Source: Hydractinia symbiolongicarpus (taxonomy: Eukaryota; Cnidaria; Hydrozoa; Anthoathecata; Hydractiniidae). From it: a stretch of DNA of 64,000 bases. The stretch lies in assembly GCF_029227915.1 (NCBI RefSeq), contig NC_079880.1:17566001-17630000 (forward strand), written 5' to 3'. A program made the position numbers and the translations under genes. Below, one piece after another: positions 45,491 through 57,600 of the stretch; the first letter of the stretch is position 1, and each line of letters starts with the position of its first letter. The notes beneath the pieces are model-generated. The model was not told the origin of the DNA, made no database searches, and saw only the letters and a program-made list of their open reading frames with translations.

Positions 45491-46880
45491 ATAAATATGG
45501 TCGCCTTCTTTGAAGTACCTTGTGAAATCACTCGAATCAGTACAATCAAACTTTTTTCCGAAAAATCTATGGCTCTGATAGAAAAAATTGCTGGAATAAT
45601 TTAAAGTCTAACAGAATATATTTATTAAAACGAAGAAGAGATATATACCAAATTATCTACTTGTGGAAAATACTAGAAGGCTTTCAGTCTTTTTCAGGAG
45701 AGGCGTGCGATCGCACGCGCACGCCTTGGCACACGCCTAAATCGTTTTAGGCGTGTGATTAATCGCACGCCTGAAAATAAATATTGAGTTTTGAAAATCA
45801 ACCTATAAAATCCAATTTGTAGCGTGCGATGGCAGCCCTCGAAATAATTTTTGGAGACTCGTCAGACAAAACGTCCGATAGACTTCCGTCTTGGTCGGAC
45901 ACTTTTAGATTTCAGAAATTATTGAATAGTCCTGGTCCTCTTAATCCATGAGCAAGCCTATTCATAGCCAACCTGACCATCCTAGCCAATTTACCGACTC
46001 CTGACTTAGTTAAAATAACTATGTAGACATAAATCTCTTTTGCCTGGCCCCTTCGTCGTTGGTAACCAGGTCTTACCAAGAAATCCAGCCATGCAGTTCT
46101 TAACTAATGCGGAGGTGAACGCCGACGGAGCACGGATGAAGCAAGTCTGCAAAACTGCACTTAAAGGCGGAATAGACATTTTATCATGGATTTAATTGTA
46201 AATAATTTCTTTATTTGACAAAACAATTGGAAACCCTAGCAGGTCCAAATTTAATGGATTTTTTCTTTATGCCTGTAAAAACGAAACCCACAAGTTTTAA
46301 TTAAGCCACGTGAATAATGATTTTTTTTAATTTGAAAACAAAGCATATTTTTGCCTATTTGTTTGTGATGACCTAAAAAATAAACAGTAAATATAAAAAT
46401 GACAGTATAGTCATGCATCGTGTCTGGGGTTCACAATTTAAACGTCCCCCACTTTTCTACCGCAAAATGAATGCGCCACAAAAATAACCTCAGAGCCCGT
46501 AACGCATGCGTAACATTCTTTGCACGTGCGCTTTACATCGCACGCATTACTTGATTTACACGTGCGAATCATCGCACATCTACTCAAATAATCCCGAAAA
46601 AGACTGGGCTTTGTACCAAACTTCCTTCTTCACCCTGTTTTATGCCACACAACATCATGTAAAGGAAGACTCTGAAAACTGCCAGATGTGATGTCATCTG
46701 CCAGCAGAAGTCACTTCTCCCTTCTGCACTTATCCTTTTGTAATCCCAGCACCCAGACCCTTTAACTCTCTTCCCAGAACGCTTAGAGACCAAACTGGAT
46801 GTTATTTACTTGTGTTACAATAAGAAATAAAAACATCCTTTCTCCTTGGATGTCTAAAGGTCCGGTATTACTAAACTATG
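45491..46880. repeat. Repeat-rich gap with GCACGCCT/CGATCGCACGC palindromes, no gene
   Basis: At 45700-45765 short inverted repeats cluster: GCACACGCCTAAA then TTTTAGGCGTGTG, and GCGATCGCACGC. CpG-rich words (CGTGCGAT, TCGCACG) recur near 45825 and 46500-46580. A CTGG-type hairpin (CCTGGCC...AACCAGG) lies near 46042-46070. No coding sequence recognised. Confidence 0.5.
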
Positions 46881-46881
46881 G

Positions 46882-46985
46882 AACTACCCAGAACAACCCA
46901 GAATCAGCCATAACCACCCAAAATCACCCAGAACCACCCAGAATCAGCCAGAGCCACCCAGAATCAGCCAGAATCGCCCAGCCGA
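46882..46985. repeat. 12-bp minisatellite (CCAGAAYCASCC)
   Basis: About eight variant copies of CCAGAATCAGCC/CCAGAACCACCC in tandem. The surrounding 46986-47840 holds nothing I can identify; an open frame over the repeat is an artefact. Confidence 0.8.
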
Positions 46986-47840
46986 TTTCAAATGTCATGC
47001 GCAAACTGCGCCGATCTTAAATACAGTGAGAATGCGTACACCCAAAAGAAGATTTCGAATTAAATACGGAGAAATTTAACTCTTTTTAAAATTTTTACTC
47101 GACCACGTATGTTGCACTGGACATTGTGTTTTCGATATTCATTTACTACAGAGAAATATAATTGATAGTAAAGAATTTTCTTTAGTCAAAAACATCAAGT
47201 GTGAAAATCATATATCATATGCTCTTTTTAGGGTACTTTTTCAGACATAGTCAGTATAAAAATTGCGCGTAAGCGTTGTTCCGCCTCTCTAGTAAGTCCA
47301 GCAGTAGCATAGCAATTGCAATGCTTTGATGAAAAAATAATCTCCAATATTCCCTCCTTCTTTATTAAAACCTCCTTTCTTTCTGTGGATGAAATGCTAA
47401 TATACCGCAGCAGTGATTTAGCTTCTAACTCCCAGTCTCCTCTGCCCTGCTTCTCTGTAATGATGGTCGGTGGAATTAGGGCTTAACACGTGTAACAAAA
47501 TCATGCACTAATTTATTAATTTGGTACCGTCAGGGGCGCGATTTCATAAACCGCCTTGCCCCTAAATCTTTGGGCAAATAACAATGCTGGACTTTTAACG
47601 GTTTTTTGTAAAATAGGATAAAAGGTAGCTATAATTGCGTAGGGTTAAGAAAAAATAGGATTTTTGTTTATATGTTTTTATTTACATGTAAAACAATATA
47701 CAATGTTAAAAAGCGATTGTTCACAACGAGAAAATTGGCAAAACACACGCACAAAAAACCTCACGCGCTGGATTGACCTTAATGGTAATAGGAACATTAA
47801 TAGTACTTAGTTAGCTACTGTAATATAGTGAAAAACATAT

Positions 47841-49744
47841 TTACAATGTAATGGGTATTCCTAGCGAAAGCACAAAATTACATTGTGCGGTAGTGAGATT
47901 GTTTTTCGTATCGTCGGATACGGTCACGTTTTCATACTTAAAATTCTCAACGTAGCCCTTTAAACATTCTTCGAGAAAATGGACATAGACAGGACCTTCT
48001 CTCTTCTGCACTTTCTTATATTTGTCGGTGAATGTAACGACGCCAGTAGACTTGATGATGAGAAAGTCTTGCGGCGTAATTCTCATGGTACAACTTGGTG
48101 AGACACATCTAAAACATATTAAAACAATTTGTTTCAAGAAAATACCATATGCCAGCCATTCTAACGTATAGAGCTTAAACCTTTAGACAGAGAGTATAAC
48201 ATTTTCAATATGTTAAAGAATTACACGAACTAAAAATACCTTGTAACCATTTTATGCATTGCCTTGAGTCGTAGCATCATACATTTCCCAGAGGTCTTTC
48301 GTTTAGGGTTAATCATAGTTAATTCAACTGGGCATCACCTTTTGGCAATGATAATCGCCATTTTTTTTCTTTTTAACAACTAGTGGTGTGACCGGGGTTT
48401 GAGTTGTATCAATCCTTTCCTCGGCTATTACTGCATCTGTGAAGTGGCGTTTGCGATTAATGTGGTTTGTCTTCCTCCCAACGTTTTTAGATGTTATATA
48501 CAGGTCACTAAACGATGGTGAAAATTGTCGAAGACTGTTTACATGCTGCATTCTACGTGCCTCGTCCCAACGGTGCCAAGTGATTGGATCAACCTGTGTA
48601 ATATTGCAATTATTGATCATATAATTTTTTCGACGTGAACGTATGCTATGTCAGCATCTATGAAAAGTAATTTTTTAAAACGAGTATGTTACTACCAATT
48701 ATACAATTACACTTTTTTTATATAAGAACAATTTTATAAGAACAATGAGGATCAGAATTGCTGAAAAATAAAAACAATGGCAAGTGCATTTCAGGCTGAA
48801 GCAAAATTTCCTGTTTCTTATAAAAAAAGTGTATACAACAATTATATTATTACCTGAAATTGATTGTAATCATTTGCTAATCTGTACTTTCCAGACTGGT
48901 AAACAGCTCGAACTTCTTCAGTTCTTTGTCTCTGAATAATGACCTTCACTTTTGAAATAAGCTCGATATTTCCAAGTTTTTTATTTCCAGTTTCCATTTT
49001 TAAAATGGAATGAAGTGATTCGATTGCATTGTTGTAGAATAGCCCATCCAGACCAGATCCCTCTCTCGCCGACTCGATCACGCTTTCAATAAACTGTTTT
49101 CCTCGATTCCTCGAAAACCAGTCGTGGAAAGTTGGAGCAAGGTCCTCCCAATTCTCCTTCGCTAATCCTAATTCCATAACAACGCCGTCATTGATGCCAT
49201 AGATATTCGCTAAAAAAATTTTCTGCCCCTTTGCACCAAGCTGTGTCAACTTTTTTTTGTCTCGATCAGACATGTGTTTAACACAAAGCAGACTTTTAAG
49301 ATCAGGTAAGACATGTTTAAACCCTTGGAATAATGCTCGTTCAAGATCAGTACCCAAATAAGTTAGGCTACGTAATTTGCTGTTGGCTAAAAGAAATTCT
49401 GTTGCAAAACGTGAAAATGTTTCGGGTATTTTTCTCATATGCAAAAGGACGGGACCATAAAACCAAGGATGATTACCTTTGTCGTTTACAAGTCGGAGGT
49501 TTTGATAGCCGATATCTGTAAGCCACATATCACACACATTGAATGTGGTATCCATCACAATTATTTTGTTTTGATTTACGCACAATTTCTCGATGTCGTT
49601 CAACTGTTGGTCATCGAAAGCGGTGACAATATATTCGTCTGATGTGAACACTACGTTGCGAATAAATTTTTGTTCTTCCCGCCTCATTTCCACAACAACC
49701 TTTAGCAGCTTATCTTCATTAACATCTGTTAATGGTACCCGCAC
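47841..49744 (-). CDS. MULE-transposase-like protein, spliced and without stops
   Basis: Exons (minus): 49744-48854, 48593-48339, 48295-48240, 48108-47841, with GT-AG borders and consistent phases; the second intron is only 43 bp. Exon 1 holds a Mutator-like transposase core with candidate catalytic acids: IVMDTTFNVCD (first Asp), YLGTDLERAL (second Asp) and NNAIESLHSIL (Glu), plus a conserved CVKHM before the Glu region. Downstream exons give WHRWDEARR and Cys-containing segments (YHCQK, CVSPSC) where MULE proteins carry a SWIM-type finger. The frame at 49744 opens just after a plausible splice acceptor, so earlier exons are expected. No terminal inverted repeats were found, so this may be a transposon copy or a domesticated gene. 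Confidence 0.7.
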
Positions 49745-50300
49745 TTTTTCTTCAAAGAAAAAATCGGTATTTTAAAAAGTTTGGGGGATGTTCTCGTCGC
49801 ATAAAAGTTTTATTAAAACATTGCGCGCAGAGCACCATATTTTAATTGTATAGGAATATTTACATGTTAAATTAATATGTCATCACGATTTAGCCAAAAT
49901 AATAAAGTTATAATAGTTTTTTCAGAAGTTTCAAACACTTTTTTTGAAGAAAACAAACAACATCCGAGGCTAGCCGAAATTTAGCAATGGTACCTTATCA
50001 CATCGAAGAATCCTGTACGTAGTAATTTGTAACCGTTGGATAATGGCAGTATTAAGCAACGAAGAACATTACTTGTCTACTATGGTTGTTAGAAAAAAGT
50101 GCTGTGAGATTTTTTGTTTAAACTTTGCCTTCTCTTTATCCAGCAGGTCGAATAGCATCAGGTATTCTTTGTTGCTATAATCCATGTAGTCTAATTAACT
50201 AGCTGAACGTGCATATACAAGTTTTGAAAGCCTTATCGTAGTACACGCCTCAAGGTATGAAGCATGGGTTTTTTTGGTTGGCAATTATAGCTAGCCGTCT
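49745..50300. other. Gap upstream of the MULE-like gene
   Basis: A short minus-strand open stretch at about 50183-50083 starts with ATG and ends near a GT donor, but its phase does not fit the acceptor near 49755. Nothing else recognised. Confidence 0.3.
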
Positions 50301-50304
50301 ATAC

Positions 50305-51520
50305 TCCCCGTTGTTTCTAAAATACTAGAAAAGGCTGTTCAACACCAACTTATGAACTACCTGGAAGAAAATAACCTCCTTACAGATAAACAGTTCGGTT
50401 ACAGAAGAAAGCGTTCAATGGAGCTAGCAACTACTTTATTTATTGACACCATCAGAAAAGGAGGCGATAGAGGACTATTATCAGGTGCTGTTTTTATTGA
50501 TTTATCCAAGGCATTTGATACGTTGGGTCATGACAACTTATTATTGAAATTAGAAAATCATGGAATAAAAGGACTTGCTCTAAAATGGTTCGCTAACTAC
50601 CTGTTTGAATGTCATCAAGTAGTAAAATTTGAAATATCAGACCAGTTGCCACTGTTATGCGGTGATCAATACTGGGACCAATTTTATTCCTTATATTTTT
50701 TAATGACTTTGAAGACTGCCTGATCAATTGCAACGTTATTGAATTTGCTGACGATACTGTCGTTTTTGTTTCTGCAAAAACGACAGAAGAAGTGCAGAAA
50801 TTGTTAAACGAAGATCTAGAAGGAATTGCATCGTACTTCCAAGCAAAAGAATTAGTTATAAATTTAAAGAAGAATAAAACAGAATGCATGCTCCTTGGAA
50901 CTGCAAAACGTATCGCTAGTGGGTCTAAGAAACTTGATATTTTTTACAACAGAAATAAAATTAACTGCACAGATTCATACAAGTATCTCGGCACTTGTAT
51001 CGACCAATACCTTAACCTTGGAACGAACTTTGATGTTAACTGAAAAAGCCACATCTAAACTTTACCTTCTGAAAAGGTTGAGACAGTTACTAACACCAGA
51101 AGCTACTGTTGCAATTTACACGAGCATAATTTTATCAGCATTAAGATACAACTGTATTGTTCAATTGAACTTGACATCGACTCAGAAAGAAAAACTGAAA
51201 AATTTCAAAACAAAAGCGGATAATATTATGTCGATAAAAACGGTTTCTATACAAAATGACTTATATAGGTATGCAATCAAGCATTGAAGGAAACGTGTGT
51301 TCAAATTTTCAAGATTATTTTAAAGTAAACCGTTATAGAAAAACGACAAGAAACAAAGATATTTGACTTGTTTTGCCTAAGGTCAGGCTGGAGTTTGCAA
51401 AGTCAGGCTTTTTTGCCATGGGGGCGAAGCTTTATAACTTGTTACCTAGAGAGATCCGATTAGCCGAAAAGGAATTCAACAAGAAACTTAAATATTTTGA
51501 AGTCTAAACATCTTTTTATT
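50305..51520 (+). mobile_element. Non-LTR retrotransposon RT relic
   Basis: Plus-strand RT in at least three frames: 50352-50700 (NLLTDKQFGYRRKRSM, VFIDLSKAFDT), 50700-51040 (IEFADDTVVF with both aspartates, then KKNKTECMLLG and YKYLGTCIDQYL), 51040-51290 (KLYLLKRLRQLLTPEA) and a decayed tail (FNKKLKYFEV near 51480). The usual PQGS box is damaged near 50670. The 5' end and endonuclease are absent. An AAT array begins 130 bp beyond its end. Confidence 0.82.
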
Positions 51521-51648
51521 TATTAATAATTTTATGTGTACATTTAATATTTTAACTATATCTATATATTTTTAGGTTTTTATTTTTACTTAAAGGACAC
51601 AGATTGATAGCAGTTTTTAACTGATTTGTATATCCTTTTAAAATATTC

Positions 51649-51776
<128 letters not shown>

Positions 51777-51786
51777 TATATTTATT

Positions 51787-52344
51787 GAGTAGTACTATTC
51801 TATCATGAAATTTAAATTGCCATAATTTTCTTTCTATTTGATAAAAAGAGGTAACCTTTCATATATGGTGTACTTATAAGTTGTTTATTACATATACCAA
51901 AGGATTTTATCCAAAAATTATATAAACGCTAAAAAATTAATACCATGTTAGAATAGTACTACTACATTAAATTGGCAATAAATTCTTACCCATAATCCCT
52001 TTCACACCCAGATTATATTTTTTGGGGTAAGTTTTAAATGTCCTTTAACACTACAATAAAGATTTGGAGTCTCTTTTGTTTTATTGTTATTATTTTTTAA
52101 TTTGTCGAAAATTCAAGTAAAACATATCTCAGCTTACTCGATGCTCAAAATCACGGAAGCAAGTTTCAACATATCAGCGAAAATTCTTCCTACGTTGAAA
52201 TATAGTAAAATAATTAAAAAATAATGTTTGAAATAGAAGTAACATGACTGCAGCTGTATAATGATAAACTTTTTTTTTATATTATTTTTCCTAACAGGTA
52301 CCTGCTGCGACGCATTTATCTCTAATGTTAGAATAATACTACTC
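51787..52344. mobile_element. Possible MITE bounded by GAGTAGTAYTATTCTA inverted repeats
   Basis: GAGTAGTACTATTCTATCAT at 51787-51806 faces its near reverse complement ATGTTAGAATAATACTACTC at 52325-52344. A third copy (ATGTTAGAATAGTACTACT, 51945-51963) lies inside. The same motif is tandemly repeated at 61.65 kb. No coding sequence within. Confidence 0.5.
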
Positions 52345-53185
52345 AAAAAATCGAAAGTTTGTACAGTAATATTTCTCTGTTAAGCTATGCAATGGAGGTG
52401 TAGCTTATTTTGCAGATGAGCTCAGAGACAGCAGAATAATCGACAATGGAAGTTACAATGCCACGTGACCAATTAGCGCTATTTTGCGGCTACGTTTTCT
52501 ATCCCAGTTACATGAATTTTTACCCTCTTTGTTACAGAACCCTGTTTGAAGACAACATGATTTTGTTATTTAGAACTAACTATGAATGAATATTTCTTAA
52601 GAAAAAAAAACTCATTTAATCAAGTAAGCATTCAGAATAGTTTTTAAGTATTCGCATGGCTGTTTGTGTCATTTCAGTCAGTTTTGGGATTAACACTATT
52701 CGGTTCGCTCCCTGACCCCGCCCCCCTTTCCCCCTCTTTTTTTTTGATATGTAGCATAGCTGTGATACTTTCTGAGTTTTCGTATTTATCTATTAGACAC
52801 CTGCCTACCAAATATTTAGGTCACATACCTCCCAGTGCCTTAGATATTGGCCAATTTTGGACACTAGTCCCTAAATTTCTATGAGGTCCTCAAGATCCGT
52901 AAAATAAAATAACTTTCGCTAAGATGTTACTTGAAACTTGTGACTAACAACATAACTTCATTTTATTAACAAAAATCATTCTAGGAAGTTTTCACACGTG
53001 GTTAACAGGATTTTTTCGTATTTTACCCAAAAATCAGGAAAAAATGCATTTTCGGGCAATAGGAAATATGAAAAACGGAAGATATGTTGTTAAGCAACTT
53101 TTATTTGGCTGTCAGAAACTTCAAACATAATGTTAAAATTTCGATCTAGTAATTTATTTCTAAGCAGAAATGATGTTACTTCAAA
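52345..53185. other. Gap, nothing recognised
   Basis: AT-rich with a C-rich patch at 52710-52735. No gene or clear repeat. Confidence 0.4.
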
Positions 53186-53530
53186 GAAAGAAACTTTAGC
53201 AAAAGAAATTTCGCGATTTGTGGCCCCAATCGCGAAAGGTTATTCCCGCACAATATGTTGACACAGCCTATTCGCGAAAGTTAATTCTCACGAATTTTAT
53301 TTTCTGTGTAGCTAATTTCTTTCGTAGAAACATGTACTTCACTGAAAGACAAGAAACAAAAATAGGACAAATGCTGTCAACACCACCGCCCATCGCGAAA
53401 GGTAATTCTTGCGAACAAATTATAGAAAAGACACGTCGCGGAAGTTTTTCCCGCGAAAATGATTGAAGAGTGTCATTCGCTAAAGTTTTTTCCCTTGATT
53501 TCGCGTTTTTTGACTCGCGCACTTGGTATA
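53186..53530. repeat. Cluster of TCGCGAAAG-type palindromic repeats
   Basis: ATCGCGAAAGG, TTCGCGAAAG, ATCGCGAAAGG and CCGCGAAAA recur, with TTTCGCG on the other side, at about 53210, 53228, 53270, 53394, 53436, 53450 and 53500. Related TTTCGCGAAA words occur near 30915. This looks like a palindrome-rich MITE family. No protein coding is supported. Confidence 0.6.
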
Positions 53531-54688
53531 AATTATGTCTGTCATATGAAAATTAAAATCCATGCCTCAAATGTTTGCTGTCAGCATTACTTCTTGCTGA
53601 CGTCAGCATTTTTTTAAAAAGAAGATGTATTGTTCAACAGATATTTTTATCAATATTTTTTAAAATCATTTAAATAAAGCATTATTTTGATACTTTAATG
53701 ACATTCAACTATTTAACCACTATTTATCGATTTACTCAGGTGCCAATTAGACAAAAAGTCCGAAAAGGTTGATTCACCTTTTTAATGAGATGTGGCTTAT
53801 TTAGTGTATTTTTAGTTGTAAAGAAACCTTTTTTACTACTTTAAATTAAAAAAAAACAATTTCATTGGGCGCTAAAATCACAAAAATCCTGATAAAAGAC
53901 TAGGGCGTAAATGGGCGTGACTCCAGAAAAACATTAACGCCCCAGGGCGTTTTTTTACCTTTAATTCCAAAATGAAAAAAAATGAGCTACTAAAAATTTC
54001 AGGGTCGTTGGGTTAGCTAATCCTTAAGTATGCTAGGTAGAGCTTGCATTGATGTAAGATAAATGGAAAAGTGATACGATATGTAGGTTTCCTATGTTCA
54101 GCGATTGTGTTTAATATGCATTGAAAAATACAAAGTGATCTCCTTTACTAAAGTTGTGAAGTTCTTAGCACTCGGTTCCTTTCGCCTAAAATGCATGGTA
54201 AAATCAAATCACCTTCTTTTAAAAGATGATGAATATTAAACTTGACTTTCAAATGTACTACGAAGAGAATTCAATTCCCTTCTTCAAGAAAAATGATGTA
54301 AAAATAAATATTTCGGATTAAGCCGAATTTCACATAAAAAAATGGTATTTGAAGATCGAGCTTCGGAAATAGAGCCCAGGTGATTCTTAAAGAGAATTCT
54401 TTTATAGTCATTTAAAAATAAGCATATCCAGCTTCCGCTGAAAATCGTGTAAGCAATTACTGTAGTCTTCGCTTAGTTACTTATTTATTTCTTGTTTCCT
54501 AATCATGCGTACTGAGATCGTACACAAGAAAACAGGTTGTTATAGAAAGTTTTCAATGAACACACATGCCACATGTTTCTTTAAAGTTTCTTTCTAATTT
54601 GATAGAAAGAATGCTGCAGCTCTCATATGAACTTATTAAACGTTTTTAATAAGAGTAAGAAGAGTAAAAAATACAAAGTTTGTAAGTC
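53531..54688. other. Upstream region of the recombinase-domain gene
   Basis: AT-rich, no coding similarity. It should contain the promoter and any 5' untranslated exon of the gene starting at 54689; no convincing core element was identified. Confidence 0.35.
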
Positions 54689-57600
54689 ATGCTACACTGT
54701 TATATTTGCAATGGCGACGCAGCTACTTTTGGAACTCAATGTGTTATTTGTTCGCAATTTATTGATGTTAAATGTCACGGAGGAAGTATCGGTGATGGAT
54801 ATGTTGCATGTATTAATTGCCTAAAAGGTAGGGAAATTTATTAATACTGTGTTGCATTTTGAATCTATAATTAAATCAAGAAAAATATTTTAGTCCTATT
54901 TGTCTTTCTTAAAATGTTCCTATCAGGACATTTTCTTACATGCAACTGTTTTGATTTTACGAAGTCTGTAACAACCATATGAGTCTTATGTTTTATTTTT
55001 TTTATGTTTTACCAGTAAAACCTATAAAGAAACGCGTTATAACAATTTTAGGAGACATTTCAACTTCTGTTAAGCATTCTGCCAACTTAGAAGAAATGGT
55101 TATGACAGGTAAAACTTAATTGAATACCGAACTGATTTTAAATATTTAATATTCCTATATGTCGTCATAAAAAGATGCTTTAGTTTTTAGTCGCCTTGAC
55201 ATCTCAAGTATTGAAAGAATCGCTGCCTCAAAATCATTGCAAGATATATTTAATGGAAAGGTAATGTTTTTATCTAGTGAACAAACTAGCTTTAACCCTT
55301 TCGAGATGAGTGAAATTGAGGAGAAGTTTTTTCTAAAAAATGAATAAAAAGCGTGTAAGGCACTTGTTAGTTACATCTTTCTTGTTTGTCATATTGCATG
55401 CTTGAGAGTTCTAATTAGATGTTACAAATTTTGACACAACGCCTTATACACGTTTTTTACAATTAGACATACAGTTACAGACATAATGCTTTCAACAAAG
55501 GTGGGGTGATTAAAAGTAAGTTGCTTAAGCATACTATCAGTTTTTACTAAAAAAAGAAGGAAGAACTTTACGCAACCATACGTTATAGTGGTACAACATA
55601 CAATGTATTTTTTAGAAAGTCTTAACGATACAGAATTAATGCGACTATTACAAGATGATCATATTGACGTTTTAAGTAAGGAGTTGTCCATCAAATTTTG
55701 CAAGAACCGTCCTTTAGTAAGTATTTCCATGTATAATGCGTGTATCACAATGCAACAGATGTTTCTGGAGTTTAATATCTTTTATTCCAGCTTTCAGAGT
55801 ATGTTTTTTTGGTATTAATGCCCGAGGCTATTGTATCCCTATTTTCCGAGAAAAAAAGGTGGTCGCGGATTCAGGTAAGTTGTAATTATCCTATTTCGCT
55901 CACAGGACAAGACCTAAAACACTATAAAATGAAATTCAATATCATTGTGTAATTGCATGACATTGCGCAAAGATAATTTCTCCTTCCTAGGCTGAAGCAT
56001 GCTTAAAAAAGTATCTGCTACAAAAAAGGTGTCGTTTAATTTTAAACTTTATTTAACTTTTTCTTTTCATGTTTTAACTGTAAGTACTTTACTATCTTAG
56101 GCAAAACGGATTGGAAGAAGATTGTCACAGTGACACCGGTAAGGTGTAATGTGTCATGCAAACGCATATTGTGTCATTCGTATCGAACTTTGATCTGTTT
56201 TTAATGTTGCAATCTTTCTAAAATAGGATGCCAAGTGAAAACTTTCTTTGAAATGGTCCAGCGAGGCATGAAAAAAGATCAGTGTCAAAGTAATGTAAAT
56301 TTTAATGCAATATCGTTCGATAAATGATTAAGAAATATTTATTTTATTTACTTTATTTTTTATTTATTTTTTTATATATAATCTACACATTTTCTTTTTA
56401 AAAAATCCAACTTACATCTTGCTTTGTTGCATATTAAGTTATATATTTTGTTTGTCTTGTAGGAGCAGCCTTGTTTGAAAAATATAAACAAAGCAAAGAT
56501 AAAGGTATGGGTAAGACAAGCCTAAATATGTCTTTAAAAAAAATTTCTATGATTATAATGCTAGCGGTCTGTCTAACAACAACGTCTAGTCTGAATAAAT
56601 TACAAAATTAAAAAGGCAGTGTTAGTCCGTAAAGTAGAATATGTTTTTCGATTCAGAAACATCGAACAATCATAAATCTGATGCAGAAAATGATGTTGTC
56701 CCTCCCAGTCCAGCGTCTTACACGACGAAGGTACATTTGAGTATCAGCAGCTTGAGTAGTACTTTTTTTTAACCTAATACTTAATTTGACTAAAATTGCG
56801 CTATTTTATCGTTGTCCCTCTATTTTTTGTATTTCAGAGATCTTTCACCGCGAAAGAGGTTTGGCAAATCGTTAGAAAGAGAAATGAGGAAACACAAGAA
56901 AGTGATCATAATTTCAACGGCAATAGCAGCAACCAAGAAAGCGAAGAGGAAAATGATACTGATACTGAAGAATGTTCAAACGGGGAAGAAGGATCCGGTG
57001 AAAGTGAGCAAGAGGGAAACACAGCAATGAATACTTACCAATCGTTAGTAGACTCTAGAGACAGATTAAACAAATTAATTGCTGCTGCAGAAAGGGATTT
57101 TCTTCCAGACGATGAGTTAGTATCCAATAAGGAAAAAACAAAACAGCGAAAGGAAAAACATAAAAAGGTAGAAAGAGCAAAAAGAATTTCTGATGGTATA
57201 AAAAAAAAGCGAATTAATGAGAGAAAGTTGGCTAAGCGGAGATCCTGTATTAAAATACACCTCGGATCATTAGATGCTGTAAAATGCCGTACCTACGGTG
57301 ATGGACGAAATAAAAAAAGAGTTTTCACATTTGCCTGTCCGGAATGCCACGAAAAAATTGAGATACACTTGGCTAGACATTTGCAAATCAAGCACAAGTA
57401 TAGTGCACAAGACGCTAACTACAAGCAATCAGAAATGCGTGTAATGTTTTTGTGGGCAGAGAAAAACAAGTTGGGCGCACAATTACCATTGCCATGCGAA
57501 GATTGCAAAATATGGCATTTGCGGTTAGACCATCACCTAAGCCGAAAGCACAATTTGGACAGATCTCAACGTTTCAATGTTATGCAACCACTGAGGGAAA

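Noticed and set aside
50083-50183. First exon of the MULE-like gene (minus strand, MDYSNKEY...)
   Set aside because: The donor phases I can find (0 or 2) do not match the acceptor near 49755, which needs phase 1.
52666-52884. 72-codon plus-strand frame
   Set aside because: No domain, no splice partners, composition like the surrounding non-coding DNA.
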